Positions 62,751-64,000 of a DNA stretch of 64,000 nucleotides are shown one piece after another. The first letter of the stretch is position 1. The number at the start of each line of letters is the position of its first letter. The stretch is from Streptomyces sp. NBC_00582 (GTDB lineage Bacteria > Actinomycetota > Actinomycetes > Streptomycetales > Streptomycetaceae): contig NZ_CP107772.1 in assembly GCF_036345155.1 (NCBI RefSeq), forward strand, positions 2,790,001 through 2,854,000. Reading direction: 5' to 3'. A program made the translations under genes and the position numbers. Under the pieces are notes generated by a model, which did no database searches, was not told the origin of the DNA, and was given only the letters and a program-made list of their open reading frames with translations.

Positions 62751-64000
62751 TCACGCCGCCCTCTCCCCCGCCTGGAGGTTCCAGAGGGAGGCGTAGAGGC
62801 CTCCCCGGGCGAGGAGTTCGGTGTGGGTGCCCTGTTCGGCGACCAGGCCGCCCCGGTCGAGGACGTGGATCCAGTCGGCGTCGCGGATGGTCGACAGCCG
62901 GTGGGCGATGATGATCAGGGTGCGGTTCTGCGCGAAGGCGCGCAGGGTGCGCTGGATGGCGGCCTCGGTCTCGTTGTCCACGGCGGAGGTGGCCTCGTCG
63001 AGCACGACGACGGGCGGGTCCTTGAGGATCGCGCGGGCGAGGGCGAGGCGTTGCCGCTGGCCGCCGGACAGCGCCGCGCCGCGTTCGCCGATGAGGGTGT
63101 CGTAGCCGTCGGGCAGGGCCTCGATGAAGGGGTGGGCCTCGGCCATGCGGGCGGCGCGCTCCAGGTGGGCGTCGGTGGCGTCGAAGCTGCCGTAGCGGAT
63201 GTTGTCGGCGATGGTGCCGTCGAAGAGGAACGGGTCCTGGGCGACGAAGCCGACGGCGCCGCGCAGCCCGCGCCGGGACAGGTCGCGTACGTCGCGGCCG
63301 TCGAGCAGGACCCGGCCGGAGTCGGTGTCCTGGAAGCGCATGAGGAGTCGGGCGATGGTGGTCTTGCCGGAGCCGGTGGGGCCGACGATGCCGGTGACCC
63401 GGCCCGGCGCGATGCGCAGGGAGAGGTCCCGCAGGACGGGCGGGCGGCCCGGGTAGGCGAAGGTGACCCGTTCGAGGGTGACGGCGCCCTTGACGTCGCC
63501 GCGCTCCACGGGGTGGTCGGGGCCGACGGGTTCGGCGGGCAGGCTGTGCAGGTGCCGTACCCGGTCGTGGGCGGCGAGGGTGCGCTGGTACTGGTCGACG
63601 ATGCCGCCGAGGCGGGTGAGCCGGAACAGGACCTGCTGGGGCAGTCCGATGAGGGGGCTGAACACCTCGAAGGGGAGGGCGCCGCTCAGGACCGAGCGGC
63701 CGCCGAGGAGGAGGGTGCCGGTCATCGAGGCGGTGGTGACGGCGCGGACGGTCTCGGCGTGGCGGACGGTGGAGCGGTCGGTGCGCCGGTTGCTCTGTCG
63801 GCACACCTCGCCGAGGTCGTGGACGCGCTGTGCCTCGTAGTCCTCGGTGCAGAAGCTCTTGACGGTGGCGCCGGCCTCCAGGCTGTTGACCAGTTGGCTG
63901 TGGAGGGTGGCCTTGTGTTCGCCGGAGACGGCGTAGTCGGCGGCGACGCGGTCCTGGTAGTGGAAGGACAGCCAGGCGACGACCGGCATCGGCAGGAAGG
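62751..64000 (-). CDS. ABC exporter (fused membrane and ATPase domains), 5' end cut by window
   Basis: The frame stays open to the right edge, so the true start is outside. The visible part holds the end of the membrane domain (SGEHKATLHSQLVNSLEAGATVKSF coupling region, quoted in part) and a full ATPase: Walker A GPTGSGKTT, Q-loop FVAQDPFLFDG, signature ALSGGQRQRLALARA, Walker B VVLDEAT and the H-switch IAHRLST. It works as a dimer or half-dimer to export hydrophobic peptides or lipids. Being upstream of the NRPS on the same strand, it is the likely export or self-resistance system. Confidence 0.9.
   Translation of the reverse strand, partial: FLPMPVVAWLSFHYQDRVAADYAVSGEHKATLHSQLVNSLEAGATVKSFCTEDYEAQRVHDLGEVCRQSNRRTDRSTVRHAETVRAVTTASMTGTLLLGGRSVLSGALPFEVFSPLIGLPQQVLFRLTRLGGIVDQYQRTLAAHDRVRHLHSLPAEPVGPDHPVERGDVKGAVTLERVTFAYPGRPPVLRDLSLRIAPGRVTGIVGPTGSGKTTIARLLMRFQDTDSGRVLLDGRDVRDLSRRGLRGAVGFVAQDPFLFDGTIADNIRYGSFDATDAHLERAARMAEAHPFIEALPDGYDTLIGERGAALSGGQRQRLALARAILKDPPVVVLDEATSAVDNETEAAIQRTLRAFAQNRTLIIIAHRLSTIRDADWIHVLDRGGLVAEQGTHTELLARGGLYASLWNLQAGERAA

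Overview
The window is about 64 kb of very GC-rich DNA. Codon use, GTG and TTG starts, dense overlapping operons, a 7,919-residue non-ribosomal peptide synthetase (NRPS) with an MbtH partner, and a P450-rich gene set all point to a Streptomyces or close relative. Family calls rest on motifs read by eye; no database search was possible.

Left part (1-12.9 kb): a partial HAD phosphatase; a coupled methyltransferase / CDGSH protein / iron-containing redox enzyme set; a strong bidirectional terminator; cytochrome c oxidase subunits I and IV facing a lone cytochrome b; about 1 kb of intergenic DNA with 26-bp and 55-bp tandem arrays; a four-gene coupled operon (membrane protein, nucleotidyltransferase, BON protein, metallophosphoesterase); a cysteine hydrolase; a YcnI-like protein with a His-rich membrane partner; and a MarR regulator preceded by a 15-bp tandem repeat.

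Catabolic part (12.9-21.4 kb): a minus-strand set encodes a fumarylacetoacetate-hydrolase-family enzyme, an extradiol dioxygenase (HpaD type), a semialdehyde dehydrogenase (HpaE type), an acetoacetate-decarboxylase-family enzyme, a ferredoxin reductase and a CxxHxxC ferredoxin. It is divergent from a glutamine-synthetase-like ligase and a cytochrome P450. The logic suggests an amine that is glutamylated or oxidised by the P450 chain and then enters homoprotocatechuate-type ring cleavage. Three inverted repeats lie in the divergent promoter region.

Middle (21.4-33.5 kb): a two-domain VOC protein; convergent cobH and cobK; an M20 peptidase, a truncated carbamoylase and a diaminopropionate ammonia-lyase under a divergent LysR gene; a second YcnI/membrane-protein pair; an exported two-subunit molybdenum hydroxylase; and an F420-type reductase divergent from an HxlR regulator, with two clear palindromes between them.

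Right part (33.4-64 kb): a minus-strand biosynthetic operon. In transcription order it holds an ABC exporter (cut by the window edge), a repeat-rich leader of about 1 kb, the NRPS, MbtH, P450, SRPBCC protein, a 58-residue protein, type II thioesterase and a second P450. The NRPS reads C-A-T x5, C-A-MT-T, C-A-T-TE. Hand-read specificity codes give X-Thr-Thr-Pro-Phe-(N-Me)Tyr-Val, with no epimerase domain. Near-identical DNA tracts show that its adenylation and condensation domains have been reshuffled recently.
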